This document shows positions 22,263 to 36,094 of a stretch of 64,000 bases of DNA, one piece after another. Position 1 is the first letter of the stretch. Every line of letters starts with the position of its first letter. The notes under the pieces were generated by a model. That model saw nothing but the letters and a program-made list of their open reading frames with translations. It made no database searches and had not been told where the DNA came from. The DNA is from Pseudisothecium myosuroides. Its lineage: Eukaryota > Streptophyta > Bryopsida > Hypnales > Lembophyllaceae. The position numbers were made by a program, and so were the translations under genes. The DNA lies in assembly GCA_951799445.1 (NCBI GenBank), contig OX637292.1, positions 4,653,296-4,717,295 on the forward strand, given 5' to 3'.

Positions 22263-23750
22263 CAATACTTTCCTTTGCATACAAATGAGCATATTAATGG
22301 TATCCATTAGCAATCACTAAGTGTTAGCCTGGGTACCTCGAATCTGTGCAAATTTTCAGTCCACGCTGCAATCACAGAAAGTCCACTTCAACATCCAAAG
22401 CGCTCTGACAAATCTAACAGACCGAGAGACGAAAAAAAACTTCCCCGGAGAACCAGCATATGTTGATATCCAGCAACTCATCACACCATTGCCAACACCT
22501 GGAACATCATTTCATGTACAGAGGCTCTAAATCTATTGCAAGGGTGAAGACTTCACCTTGCCAAATACGGAGTAAATGTAAAAATCTGCCCCCCATTTTG
22601 TGGTCGGCTAATTTTGTGATTCTCGACGAGACCTTGCTGTAGATGTGAGGCCAAATATGAATTCAAAGTTGAGAAATTTAATCATCTAATTGTAAATAAT
22701 GCATTCTTTCGTTTTCCCAAGGTGTGAATTTTGGACCCCCACCATCGTTATGGTGTCATATAGAGGGGCAAAACAACAACAACAACAGGGCATACACTTG
22801 AAGACGAACATTCAGATCATCATCTCCACACCATTTCACCAACAACGACTGTACAATCCGACACGTCGACAGCGGAAGTACACGAATTGGCAATTTCTAC
22901 TTGCCGACAATTAAAAAAGTTGTGTGATTAAGAAACGAGACCGACACTCCTGACGACCACAGAGCCCCAAAGCACTGGGAAATCCAGCACTAATTAAGGT
23001 TACCACTGGAGACTTGAAATGATCGCCCCAATACTTGGAAAGAGTGACTTCCAGGTCACCAGTCCCTGAATTCTTCCAAAATTTGGAGCACAAAGACGTC
23101 GTAGATATGAAACCTCCTCCGAACCCAAAACCGTACCCTCCTCTAGCCATTTCCAGCAACATTTCAAGATCAATTCAACAGATCGATCTTCATCACAAAC
23201 GTCGAAATTCTAGTGGCAAGTACGTACAACTTCACGATTTCTATGAGATGGCAATCAGATATGGATCGGTCAGTTTAATTTCAATTCAGCGACACGGTAA
23301 CTATTCTTGAGGTCCCATCCTCCTTTGTGATCGATTGTCCCCGCCGTCGCTCACTCATGTCGGTAAGAGTAGAGTGCATGTATGGAAGAGCGAAGTTGGT
23401 GATCGAATCCGGCCCACAAGCAACCCAAAGGTAGAACAAAAGTGAAGATCATATGATGTCTAGGTTCTACAGATAACACCAAATCAATTATCAGATCAAC
23501 AACTGCGTACATACTAACGTTTGGATTCACCAAAACATTCAGCCCATTAATCGAAGTTGTTTTCGTATTCCAACACGTTGACATAGTCGGTGTTGCACGA
23601 TGAGCGATTCCACGAGCTCCTTGGCTTTCCACAGATGGATAAAATTTTGGGGGTACGACAAAGTGGCGAGATTTCCCATTTAAAGGAATCGTGCAGCTGG
23701 ATCTGAAAAGAGCATAACATTTATTCAAAGTGCAACTTGATAGTATAAAA
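22263..23750. other. gene-like but unresolved region
   Basis: Base composition is closer to that of the genes than to the AT-rich DNA around it. Several short frames exist on both strands (for example 22911-23162 minus with a Gly/Phe-rich start, and 23351-23728 minus). No consistent exon chain or domain was found, so it is probably debris of duplicated genes. Confidence 0.35.
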
Positions 23751-26700
23751 AATTGTGGAAAATTTGAAAAGGGTATAATATATCTATATCTGTATATGAT
23801 TTTTTATGATTTTTTTGGAGATTTTTGGAGTTTTAAACAAGAATTATAAATATTTGGAGTCATATTTTACTCAATAATATTTCACTCAATTTTATTTTTT
23901 TAAATTTGTAAAATTCTTACCAAAAAATTGCAAATAGAATTCTCATTCCACATACTAAAGAATCTTGGAAAAAACTTACCTCTATTGAATGTTCTTTTTT
24001 ACTAATAAATTTGATTGAATTATAAAAAACTCAAAAATTATTTTTAAATTTTATATAAGCATCTTACTCATACTTCAACATCTCCAAAAAATTAGGAAAA
24101 AAAATAATTTTTCAATTAGTTATGGCAATTTTTTAAGTGTATAAATACTAATGAGATTGACCACTATTAGTAACTGAAAACTTGGTGTGTGTAGAAATGA
24201 CCAAGGAAATCAAGGTCGGACCCACAAGATGACCGCATGCCGAATTACACCAATTATGTGATCAATTTCTTTAGTCTTTAAAGACCATATTCTCACACAT
24301 TCATCAAACACAATGTTTATGGTAAAAAAAATTCTCCGAATGCTACACACATAGCATTCAGTAGCATGTGTTGATGTTGCCTTGCTTCTACAGTGATGGT
24401 GTGCCTCTACATCCTCCACCTGTCTAATTCATCACTAGCTACTGATGAAGCACTGTTGGGGTGTAGAATATACCACAACATCACTGTAGAGCTATTGAAT
24501 GTTATGCAGGTGGTTGTATTTCATTCTTAAGATCTATTATTTAACGGTGAATTTTAATAAATTGGTGCTAGGGTGATGACTTTACAAGTCAACACTCAAG
24601 TCACTATCCATATACATGGTACGTGCAGACCATAGAAATGTCCACGCGAAGACCCACAAATAATCTAATTTTTTATGCAGGTCTTCTAATTTGTCATGTG
24701 GGTCTTCTCGTGAGTCATTTCCACCACGGAACCATTTTTTCATCATTTGGTGAAACTTATCCGTGGTACAGTATCATTGGATAGCCTGAATGAAGGAGTG
24801 ACTCGGTCACAAAACCGGTGCATCTCCCAATCGGTGGGTTCTCCTTCATTTTGGTGCGCTGAGGAATGTGGAATAAGTTTCTCTGAAGCTGCTCCTTCAA
24901 GCTTCCTGAATCTCACAATAAAAATGTGCTTATTGATGTATCTTGGTGGTGGTTTCTAGAGTGAAACATCATAAAAAAAATCCCCATTGAAATCGCACTC
25001 ATTAGTTGCTTTGCAGTTTTTGCAAAAGTGATCTCTACGTAAACTTACCAAAATTGTACACAAACAAATTCAACATGAGAATTTGGGGCTAATTTTAGGT
25101 GTACCTACAATTGACATTTCAAAAACTCATAATCTGTTAGTGTGGCATTCAAGGAATATATTCTAATATTTGTTGGAATTTTTTCTAGTTGCTAACAAAA
25201 TTCAACAAAAAATAAAATTAACCTAATAACAACTATGCTTAGAAGTTTAATTGGACACTATTGGGGATACAATTTTTAGGTGCTTAGAAGTTGATCCTTC
25301 TAGAACAATGAAACCTAGCATATCAGACCTCCTCTTTCTATTTTAATTTTGAAGAATTTATAAGGGGATTTTTTTGTTCATTTTTATTAGTGGTGGTCAG
25401 TTGGGTAGTTTGGGGGACCAGCACATGCAAAGTTCTTTACTCAATCCAATGATAGAAAGGTTGTCACCATTTAGATTATACTTTCCACAATATAATCTAT
25501 CAAAATGGTCACCTTTGTTGTTAAAGAGATAAATTAATAAGCAAATATTTCATATGAGCCTCCAAATCTTTTTAATCCCTAAGAGTATATTCTCCAAGGA
25601 ATACAACTTATGCCAACATACTAGACTATGTGCATGCATCACCTCCATATATATATTTATTTATTCAAAATTTAAAATATAACAATTACAATTACAAATG
25701 CATTGAGGTGTTAAAGAAGTAAAGAAGTTGTAGAATCTAGTTCATTTAATGAATGCAACTTATAAAAGTTCACATCCCTATTTTCATGTGAAAAGGTTAG
25801 ATCATAATTCTTATTATATTTGTATATTTTCTAACATCTATGTATCCTAATTGCAAGTTTACTCTTGATGTCTCACAATCAATAGTGCATACTAAATTTA
25901 CATTATTATCAAGAATAATACCTTATTTCTAAGTATATATTATTATCACCAATTCCAATAAGTACCTCTTATATACTCTCAATTAACAAACGGTGTACCT
26001 TCCACTTATGAGTTCATTTACAAACCAAAACAAGAAATATAACACGTAGAAGGTTAATTGTTCAAACTCATTTTAATTGTTGACTTGGGAAAGAGGGACT
26101 TCATGCGACCTTAGAATCCAATGTTGCACATAAATGAAAGGTAGATTATGTCTTACATTTTAGAAGGTTAAAATTTGCACATTTAGAATTACAATCTTCA
26201 AAATTTAATTAGACGTTTGAAGGGAATGGTGAGTGTATTTATACCCCTTGAGAGGGTGAGAACTTTTTATTTATTGCTCACACCTTGGGGGGTACATTTC
26301 TCCCCTCTATGTAAACTATACCCTAAGATAGTTTGGTAGTGGAGACAAAATGTAGGTCTACTATATTTTAGGCCAAATAAATTTTGGCTCAAAAAGAATT
26401 TAGTCATAAGACCTTCGTTTTTGCAAGTTTTCATTGGTCTTACTTGTTCCTATATAAACTAATTCAAGACCTTGCAAAAAGAATCATGAAGTACAAAGTG
26501 ATGAAGCTAGTCACATTGTTGAAGAATAGATATAAACCTTTTTTCAACCTATTAGAATATACTTCATCCATTTCATATATAGCTCCTATAATAAGCTCTT
26601 GAAAACATTCATTATCCACTAGGCTAGGAAACTGACTCTTTTAAGGGTACAATTACAGTAACATGTATTTGCAACCCTGAATTAAAAGCAACCACTATAG

Positions 26701-28134
26701 ATTTTTACCTAAAATATACACATCTTAAATACAAGAGCCTAAAGTTGATTTTGAATTCATCTAAACTCAAAATTGAGAAAGTTCATGGTTTATTCAACAA
26801 TATTCAAAATACATTTACTAAGATGCATTGGAGTCCACTTTCAATAACAAAGAACCCACCAACATTGAAACCTACAAAAGTCTATGAACCTTGGAAGGAT
26901 GGGCCCATGAACACTGATTTCAAGCCTCTCTATCCATCACTCTGATTTTTGCTATTTTGCAACAAAATATGAATGAAAATTTTTTATATTTATTTTTCAA
27001 AGATGAAATCATGAGTCTACTATAGGTCATAAAAATTTCATGTTTTTTGGAAAAAAATTTGAAATTACTATTATTTTTTTAAGAAGAAAATGAAGAAATT
27101 TCATATCAAATACAAAATATATTAAATTTTTTTGATATTTTCACCATTAATGTACATTATAGTGTATAACTTTATAGTATAAACCAAAGTTATTGTATCA
27201 TTAAAAAATTAGAAAATCAACAAATCATGGTTAAAAGCCTAAAGTTCATATTGCTATATCATTTTTATTGATAAAATTCACAACTAGAGAAAATAGCAAG
27301 AAATGGCTAAATTACACTACAAAAGTAATCTATAGATTAACCTTTAATGACCAAAGCGGGGGGTACTTTCAAAATGGCCAAAATTGCTAAGAGCTTGAGC
27401 AATTTTTTTCTCATTTTTCTTGAGATTACATAGAATATAAAAGTAGAATCTTGAAGTTTACATTGAGAGCAAGCACCCCTAAAAAATTTAGATTATTTGA
27501 CTGCACGATTTAGAAGATATTTTAATTTGAAGTTTTATTTGGGTCAATGGAAATACAGGGCAACATACTTTGAAGGAGCATATCTTTGTGAGAATATTTT
27601 GGAATGATGCCCTTTTGTGCTAAGTGAAAAATAAGAGAGTTGAGAATGTACATGTAAAATTTTACAACATTCCAAGCATTTTCAATTCATGGTGGAGCTT
27701 GCAATGCACGGCAGTCACTGAAATGAGAGTAGTGTTTGTAAGAAATACGAGAATGGGACACTTGTCTTTTCCTTGAACTCTTTGAATTTGTCTATTTTGA
27801 GGTGGGCAAGAATCACATTGGTTGGTTGACTTTTTAGTCCATGCCCAAACCAACCCCCCAAAAATGAGTTGTGAGCTATATTACACCGCTCAACTTTGAA
27901 AATTCCACAAGGCGGAGTTTAACTTGGAATTTGATGAAACTACTGCTACTAGATTTATAATGCAGTCTATTTTCTACGAAGATTTTTTATTTAAAAAAAA
28001 TTCAAAATTTGAGAATGTGTAGCTCAAAAAAGAGGGACAACGACCAGAAAATGGTCGCTTGGGTCATTGGGGGGTTAAGCATCTTCTTCTTTAGAAAAGT
28101 CAATACTACCATAATGAGGGAATTTGCAATCAAC
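23751..28134. other. 4.4 kb AT-rich DNA, no gene recognised
   Basis: Mostly low-complexity A/T with short chance frames. The stretch 24440-24530 shares phrases with 5540-5640 (a GTAGAATATACCACA-type block followed by TTGAATGTTATG), so at least part is dispersed repeat. Confidence 0.45.
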
Positions 28135-28135
28135 T

Positions 28136-28200
28136 ACAGTAGAACCTCTCTAAAGTGATATAGTTGGGACCAATCTAACACATTGCATTAGAGAGGTTAT
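28136..28200. mobile_element. terminus resembling Emigrant/Lemi-type Tc1-mariner MITEs
   Basis: TACAGTAGAACCTCTCTAAA with a partial inverted echo TTAGAGAGGTTA at 28190. The CAGTA(G/A)AACCTCT start is typical of Emigrant/Lemi-like plant elements (from memory of the family). The other end was not found. Confidence 0.35.
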
Positions 28201-29235
28201 TACATTAGGCAAGAAGGTCATGATGTTCGTATGTGATTCATATTGTTAAGTTGGGACCAACAATCAATACTTCCTGACAACGCTTTTTTGAGTCATGGAG
28301 GGTGTACTTACACGAGTTGTACTCTATTCACTAAAAATGTACTCAAAGCAACTCCCCCCCAAATGGATGAAAAATCGTTTTTTTCCCATCCTACAGACTT
28401 CCGTCGGTGGAGTAATCCAAAGGCCGTTTTTTTCGCATCCTCAGCAGCGTTCGTTCGAGGGTTAATTGGAACCACACTTATTTGAACACTTTTCGGTGTC
28501 ACGCACCCACCACATTCGTGTTGCAGGCTTGCAGCATCCGGCCAGTTCATTTTGTCAGTTCCTTCTGTGCCAAGGAAGTAAAAAACATGACGGATGCCAT
28601 GACAACAAGACCAACAAACAAAACACCCAAAGTCACATGATCCTGCTCCCATTGTCAAAGTGCACACAAACCCCGATGAGTGATGACTGATGATGAGTGG
28701 TGCAAGCAGGCGACGACTTTTCTTACATTCACTCATCGGGTTCTTCTTTTGCATAAAAAACTCATTTTGGGGTCCAAGAAATGGAATTGTTTGTTGCCAA
28801 CCAGCGAAATTGAATGAGTGTGTAGGACAAAAGATTTGGGTTTTATATGATTTCTTTCCCAGAAAAAACTGAAATATCAAATCTTAGTTGTCCCGCACTC
28901 TTTTGTCCGGCAGCTTTCCCGACGTGACACTTGTACGGTTATACCCCACTTTCTAGTGAAGTAATCTTTCCACTTCCGTGTGTTCCGTGACTTCCGTCAC
29001 AAAAAAAATATTCTATCCCATGGATTTCGTTGTCGTTATTGACAGGACTTTGTAAATCTTGAGGAAGGGCACTGGGGAAGACCACTGGCAGGCGGCCCGT
29101 CTCCGAAGACTTCGCTGGGAAGAATTCTGATATCCCGGCAACCACTTCTAACCACTGACCACTAACCACTGAACCACATCACCTCACGAAGTTACAGTAT
29201 TACAGCTGCTGGTCTATTCTTGCAGTTGCTTTTCA
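28201..29235. other. region upstream of the F-box gene
   Basis: Contains a 190-codon minus-strand frame (28308-28880) without recognisable domain or codon pattern; I regard it as chance. A TATAAG word at about 29237 lies 330 bp before the start codon of the next gene and could be its TATA box. Confidence 0.4.
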
Positions 29236-29566
29236 CTTCTATAAGTTCTCTTGCTGCGAAGGCGCTCTCAGTTAAGCTTTTTGAGAGCTTCAGCAACCTT
29301 CTTGAGGTTGAGCATTGTATCCGGTTCTCCTCTATAGAAATAGAGCATTCTTGCATCGCTTAGAGGTTTCAGTTTCAATCGGTTTCAAGTTCAGTTGGTC
29401 TCAAGTTCAATCGGTTTCCTACTGTGAGCTTCGTGCTTTGTTTGAAACCCTGGCTCTGGGTCTGTTCGTATTCGAGCGCCATCTTCTTCTTCCCGTTCCA
29501 ATTGTGTAGATCTAATTTTGCACACAGAGCAGAGCTTTTGGAGATTGACCGCCCGAGTTTGCAACC

Positions 29567-31916
29567 ATGGATTCTTTCACGGATGATCTCAACAGTCCTC
29601 TTCCGAAGCAGATGCAATCGGAGATGATGGACGACGTGAGGCCATCGTCGTTGCCACCAAACGATTGCGCTGCTTCCACCACGAGGAGGATTGAAGGACG
29701 GCCTGTCGTAGGGCTTCGGCCCTTATCCGAGCGTCTGGGACGGATAACCTTGAAGCGCGGAGCCCTAGCCATGGCCAGCCAAGAGACGAAAGTGGTTAGT
29801 AGTGAGGATTCGTTTCGGAACCTAAGCGACGACATTCTGGAGCACATTCTCGCCAGGCTGCCTCTGTTTCCCCTCAAGGCCGCGAAGAAAGTGAGCAAGC
29901 GATGGGCGTCGGTGGTCAGGACCCCGGAGTTCGATATTTTGCACAAGGAGCTTGGGGAGCAGCAACCGTGTCTGGTTGCCTATGGAATCAACCATCTGGT
30001 TCCCAGCAAGTCGCGAGGGTTTGCGTATGATGTGGAGAACGATGCGTGGGTGACGCTTCCGGCTCTGCAGTTTCCGGCTCATAACCCCGGCTCTTTAGCA
30101 GGTATTGGAAATGGTGACCATACACCTTGTTTTCGAAGATTGTTTTATGAATGCACTGAAATTACAAGAGCTGTAAACGTTCTCCTCTGTATAAACGTTA
30201 GAACTGTAAAACTATAGAAAATAGAAGAGCTGTTAAACGAGAACTATAGATTGAAATCCATATTAAACGTCTCCTCTGTATAAACGTTAATTATATAGAT
30301 TGAAATCTAAGCTAAGTCTGAATTCTCTTGATTGCAGGTGCCAGTGGAGTCGTGTTCGCCGTTGCTGGGCCTGGTGAGGACAGGCTTTGGTACAAGTTGA
30401 CGAGCACAGCGTCCTCTGCTGAGTCTTTTGGAGAGACGTGGTACGAGACTCCTGTTATGACGTTTCCCCGGTCGTCTCCGGTGGTGAGTGTGGACCTGGG
30501 CGCTGGCATGGGGCATAAGATCGTGGTGGCAGGCGGGGTGCCGGAGTTTGAGGATGAGCACAGGGCTGTGGAGGTCTTTGATTCTGAAATTGGTAAGTGG
30601 TTTGCAGTTCTCTGCCAATGCCATTAATTGATCATGGATTTATTCTTCTGTTGTAATGCTGTGTGGGAGACTTGTTTGCAAAGTAAAACCTTTTCTTTAT
30701 GAATGAGTCATTTTAGTGTCTCTGCAGATATAGTTATGAACATTATGGTTTGTTAATCCAGTTCTGTACATCGGGAATTTATGAGTTTTTCAACACCTGG
30801 TATTCAAATGGGAGGCCCCAGAACGTTATTGGAAGTAATGCCATGTTGTTTCATTGAATTTGGAACTTTTAGATTTTTATTTTTTTAATTAATTGAAAGG
30901 CTCACATGGAGCATAGGTTTTATGCTTTGTTTGAGAGTGTGACGTGGTTCCTTGAAATTCAGACTTGGCATTATGGCTTGATCAGGGTGTGACCACACTG
31001 CATCACTTCCGTAGTGTCCAGTCCACATAGCATGGATAACAAGTAAAACTTTCTTTGTGTCATGGACTTCCAAGCGATAGTACTTGGGAGTAGAGCACTT
31101 TGCATCTTCATTACCATATAGGATGTTTGAAGCTTGCCCAAATGAAAATAGGTGTTCCTCAATTTTTCTTACCGTTCTTCTAATCTGGTAAAGGCTTGGT
31201 GTTAGGAAGTGTTACGAATGAATCTAGGTATGCTTTTACATTGGATTTACTTTGCTAACATCATTGCTAATTCGAAGTGCAAACACACCTTCCATTAAAA
31301 CCTCTTATTTTGCACTAGTTTTGTGCTCACGGCACTTTCAATGACGACTGCAGGTACTTGGGAGTCCTATGGTGACCTGCCGGAGGAATTCTCGGAATGC
31401 AACTCCCGGACGTGGATGTCAGGAGTAGTGTGCGACGACAAATTCTACGTGTCATTACTTCACACATTGCAAATTCACGTTCTGGATTTTTACACCAAGC
31501 AGTGGACTTCCATCCAGTTGGAGCGTCCCGAGGATTTGATATACCACCACATCATGGCTATCGGGACAACACTCGTGGTGGCTGGGTTATGTGCAGATTC
31601 TACTAATGAGCAATATGCAGTGAAGCTCTGGAAAGTCGATTCGAAGACCCGTAGCTTGATTCAGATTGGGTTGATGCCAAGCCAATTGCTTGCCGTGCTC
31701 GAAAGACCATCAACAGTGCCGACCTTGAAGTTTCTGATGGATGAAAATTTAGTGTACGTCTCCATGGGAGAAGGGGAGGTCGTCGTGGGAGAGGTCTCTG
31801 TGGAAGAGTGCAAAACTTATTGGCGTGGTTTGCCAAGTTTGTCAGCTTTAGGGTTCAGGTTCGATAGTGTGAACACCTTTTGCTCTTCTATTAGTATTGG
31901 TCCTCACACTGCATAA
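29567..31916 (+). CDS. F-box/kelch-repeat protein, three exons
   Basis: Exons 29567-30101, 30338-30592 and 31354-31916 join in phase 1 at both GT-AG junctions to give 450 residues. An N-terminal extension of about 80 residues is followed by an F-box near residues 85-125 (SDDILEHILARLPLFPLKAA, KKVSKRWASVV), which in this family binds SKP1 in an SCF ubiquitin ligase. The rest is a kelch/galactose-oxidase-like substrate-binding region with recurring blocks such as FAYDVENDAWVTLP, KIVVAGGV, VEVFDSEI, TWESYGDLP, LVVAGLC and LWKVDSKT. Size and order match plant F-box/kelch proteins of the At5g15710 and HAWAIIAN SKIRT type. The start ATG has good context (ACCATGG). Intron 1 contains a duplicated CTCCTCTGTATAAACGTTA word. 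No disabling change was seen; the target is unknown. Confidence 0.85.
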
Positions 31917-31997
31917 ATGATCTTGACTCAACAACTTCGGAACCTATTATTAGGGTTTGTAACAATGACCTTTCAACTGTAACATACACCCACCGCC

Positions 31998-32190
31998 AGC
32001 CGGAGCTCGGTCATGGTTTTTTCTCCGGACTGTCGTAGCTGCCAGGGCTGTCTGGGAGACCACGGAGCATGTGCTGCGATCTTGTTCCCACGCACGCAGG
32101 GTATGGAGCAAGTTCAAGGACATCCGCCAGACATTGGAGCTGCATAAGTCTCCGTCTTGGAGAGAAGCCATCACTCATATCCCCTAGCTG
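31998..32190 (+). pseudogene. LINE reverse-transcriptase zf-RVT remnant
   Basis: Frame of 32060-32187 reads VWETTEHVLRSCSHARRVW, the characteristic zinc-binding tail of plant non-LTR reverse transcriptases (E-T-x-x-H-x4-C-x2-A-x2-V-W). The preceding cysteines (DCRSCQGC) lie one frame away, so a 1 bp frameshift separates the halves. It ends in a stop at about 32187. No reverse-transcriptase core is present. It lies just after the F-box gene. Confidence 0.6.
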
Positions 32191-32261
32191 TTTTGACCAA
32201 GATGGCCAGTACTGGCCTTCCGATCTCATCTTCAACATCACCAGCTACATTCTTCAGCGAC

Positions 32262-32366
32262 ATTCTTCGTTTCGTCATCCTCTAGAGACTTTGGTGTGCA
32301 AGGAGTTGTTTCAATATCGCCAGTGACATTCTTCGTGCTGTCGTCCTCTAGAGATTTTGGTGTGAA
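32262..32366. repeat. two-copy tandem repeat of about 65 bp
   Basis: GACATTCTTCGT...CTCTAGAGACTTTGGTGTG at 32262-32301 recurs as GACATTCTTCGTGC...CTCTAGAGATTTTGGTGTG at 32327-32365. Confidence 0.7.
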
Positions 32367-32369
32367 GGA

Positions 32370-34446
32370 ATCGATTCATCTTTGAGGATGAAAATATTAG
32401 TTCCACTCAAATATTGCGTCCTTTCTTGGTGGGATATCATTCTTGTCGGCATGGCTCATAGGAACCACATTCTCTCCTATTTCAACAGATGTAGTGAAGA
32501 GCATCCAAGAATCATTTGTCAAGCATTTCTTGACACTTGGTGCAAAAATGAGGTTTTTTGATCTGGTAGTTTTCACCAACCTAATTAAGTGGAATTTGAC
32601 CTCTAGTCTCACTCCCAGGTTGACTCAGCCACGTGAGCCCGTGAGCCAGACTGATTTTTTTGGCTCTCTCTTTGTTTTTATGAAAGCACCGTCACTTTTC
32701 AAAGAGAAAAAGTACTCCGTATAACATAAGTTACTGAACCAATGTATAACCCATCTCTAGATAGTATGGAGATTTCTGTGAGATTTTTGTGAGTTTTACT
32801 TCTGTCAACACAGGTGGAGTCGTTCTTAGGTGAACGAGTGGCAGATACTTGCTTTCGTCTTGCCAATGTTAATCAGTGCCTGACCCTGCATCGCCGCCGC
32901 ACCAATTTTTGGTGTTCATAAATCTACCATTTTGGATTCCCACATAGGAGATTTGGGGATAATTCATTGAGAGAAGAAATCATAGAGGGCGGATTCCAAA
33001 CTTCCTTGAGTTAGTCACAAGGGAAAAGAGCATGAATTCCCCCACTTTCACAAGGGCGAACTGATGACTTGCGACTTCCATGTGACTCTTGTGAAGCTGC
33101 AAGAGGAGTTGGACATCATCAAGCGGAAGTCATCAACCGGAAGGTGAAAGTTTTTGTTGACATAAAGTCGGAATTTTAAATTCATTAAATTGAGAGAGTT
33201 GTATGAACAACACATAAATATGACTAGCCATAATTCTGCTGAACCTAAACCACTGCATCTTTTCCGAATTACGTGGAGGTAATATGTTTTTAAACGTGTT
33301 GTTTGCAAAGGCCAGGTAGGAACCTATCCTAATTTGTCTTCGGCTTGAGATTTAATAGTTTCTTTCACGATTACCCCGGTACCAATTGCTTGTTCGATGA
33401 ATGCACAAACAGACACACAAATAGGATATGTAACATGACATGTGCCATTTCCAATGAATGCAAGGGATGCACAAGTATAAACATAACTACAGAACTCATT
33501 GGGTGGCTAGACAAGCTGCTGCGAGTCTCCAATCATAATACTTGAAATTGATAGAGCAAGAGAACAACTTAGTAGAGAACTGATTAGTGGAAGAATCACG
33601 TCTCAATTCTCAAAAGATGGTGTTAAACAGATGACAAATCAATACATCGTTTATTCTATTTAACGTCACTATCTACTAGCCTAGTTACTTTAGGATATGA
33701 TTTTTACAAGGGTCTTTTTTTAATTGATTGAGTTTGTAGGAGCCCTTCAACATGAGCTATGTGAATAACTTAAGCATAAAACAAGCTTCCAGCAAAAAGA
33801 TACAGCTTGAAGTAGCTTTGCTTTAGGTAGCTCGACTAGAATAATTGAGATTTGAGTGCTAAGCTCAGCAGCTCTACATCACTGTTGATCCTATGCTCGA
33901 ACTTTCCTATAATCTTGGTTACAGAGCTGCAAGACAAACGAATACCTCATTAGCATTGCACTAACTTAAGTTAACAGCAGCACCCGACCAAAAAATCGGA
34001 TAGGTACTTCAAGATTGATGCATTTAATGAATACATTAAATATTATTAGTGGTCCCACACACCCTCTGCTGAATAAACACGATAGCACTGAGGTAAGGGA
34101 TACTATAAATGTTGGCGGCCTGATTCCATCATCTATACTGATCCCAGTTACAAATAGCAACTCATCTATTCATCAGCTTGGTTGGACTTCGTAGCAAGCG
34201 GTGTGAGCACGACTTTGACGAACCTTCAACTGGAAATGGAGTTTCCTAATGCCATTTGTATGGTCTACAACCTCCCACTTTGGAATTATATGGGAATTCA
34301 TAGATACTGATAAAAATTTGATCTTAGAAGATTTCACTCTTGTATCCAAGATCTCTCCACATCTCTATATATCGATCTCCCCAAAATCACACTCCTACAT
34401 ATGTAAAACTGATTAAGATGACGTAAAAATTATCCTCCTAAGTCAC
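32370..34446. other. intergenic, no gene recognised
   Basis: Mixed composition with only short frames. A few plausible splice words occur, but no exon chain could be supported. Confidence 0.4.
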
Positions 34447-35950
34447 CTGTTAGGATTGTATTGTGAGCTTGTTTATCGACAAGTTGGCTCAAAGCGACAC
34501 AAATAATGTCCTCTGCCTTACTGGGGACTGAAAGTTGATAAGCAGAATTCTTTTGCAGTGCAATAAATACTCAACAAAAAAAAAAGAGTCCGGGCAAGAT
34601 GCTTACATGCTGAAAGTAGGTGCCTTCAATAGTAGTCGGGTGATCTGGTTCAACCTCAGTGCGCCCTCTTGGTTTCTCTGTCTGTGTGTTCATTGTACTC
34701 CACGTCCGTTCGGACTGCTCCTCCGGTATCGTATCTATTTCCATGGGCCGGCAGGCTCCTGAGAATATTAATTAACCCCACCACTGAGCAGAGCACATAC
34801 TCGGACACTTACTCATGCTAGGGACACAAGGGCTTTGCAAACGGACTGACAGAAAATCCAAGGTAAAATCCGTTTTTTCGGTAACATCGTTTCCAAGGTT
34901 CTAGTTATCTCGTCTTAGGCATGAAGTTCCTGATAAGAACTCTTGGGATGACTAGCACTCCAAAGATTGGCATTTGATAAACGGATTGCCAGTTTGAAGA
35001 ACTCACGACTAATTAAGAGTTTAAGCTATGTTTCGGAGCAAATAGATATGATCTAGCCTTAACACAGTCATCTACTTTCACAAAACTGATCTGCCAGTTA
35101 GTTTTCGGCCTTTGTGTGGCACTGTCTTCCAGTACGCTAGCATGATCATCTCAAACTAAGAATATACTCAAAAACTTTGAAACATTACTCATGTGGTTGG
35201 AAAACGAACCATGATTCTCATTGCTCGGTTCCCAGCATGAAATGGGCACAAGCTCTGGTTCGAACTGCTGTTGGGGTTTAGATTTGTTCTGCTGTACATC
35301 TGTACGTTGTCAAATATAAAACCTAACAATCAGATTTTTGGAGAAACATTTTCACATTTTAGTAGAAACACAACATTCTTGAACTCAACATGCCAGGTCT
35401 CTTTCAATTTCAAGAAAAAGATTCTCATGGCTGAGTCATTAACGTGTGTTGTAGGAGAAGAGAGCAGGAGAACCTTGAATTCAATAGACAATGATACAGT
35501 AGAAGGAATGTGACAATCTAGAATTCCACTGTAAAGAGACCCAGACTCTGGTTTCAAGAATGTTATGGAAAAGAGACTGGAAAATTTGAACTTGCCAGCA
35601 TGGTTGATCCCCCTCGAGTTGTGCCATTCCTTGAGAGCCTCCACTGCTGATGTGCAGTGCGCTTCCTCCTCAGTATCGATGTCTGGGCTGCAACCATTTT
35701 TGTAGGTTTGGAGATGGCCCTGGGGTGGTCCCAGTTTTGCAAATTTATTTTCATTCAGGTAAGCATCTGCTGCACAATCCACATGTGATTGCCATCTCGG
35801 GTATTTCATGGATATGTTAAAATAATTACTCCCTCTGGCTGAATATAAGTGTCCCCAATGTCGTCTGTACTCAATATGATCATCTTGCGAAGAAACTAAT
35901 TCAAAGGGGTCCAAATTTTGTACCACCAGAATCAATGACGAACATTGCAA
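34447..35950 (-). CDS. candidate exons of an unrecognised minus-strand gene
   Basis: Open segments bordered by good splice sites: 34844-34812 (CTGTCAG acceptor, GTAAGT donor, 33 nt) joins in phase to 34758-34607 (CTCAG acceptor, GTAAGC donor), reading MEIDTIPEEQSERTWSTMNT. Then comes 34527-34447 (TTTCAG acceptor, GTGACT donor). In the joined frame that last exon stops after 12 codons; in another frame it is fully open (AEDIICVALSQLVDKQ), so the junction is uncertain. Upstream, 35950-35330 holds a 206-codon frame with an acidic DIDTEEEAHCTSAVEALKEW block that may be part of the same gene. No family was recognised. Confidence 0.3.
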
Positions 35951-36094
35951 GCGTTCGTCAAAACATAACTAAAGTTTGGACAAATCAAGTTCCAATATAA
36001 CCTACTGAAACATGGTTGCATGAGACACTTATTTCCAAAGAGAGAAGTAGTACAGCATTGCTGTTATTCTTCCGAAAGATGAAACCCTAATTGA

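Noticed and set aside
28308..28880. 190-codon minus-strand frame upstream of the F-box gene
   Set aside because: No domain, no splice or promoter context, and an uneven residue mix; most likely a chance frame.
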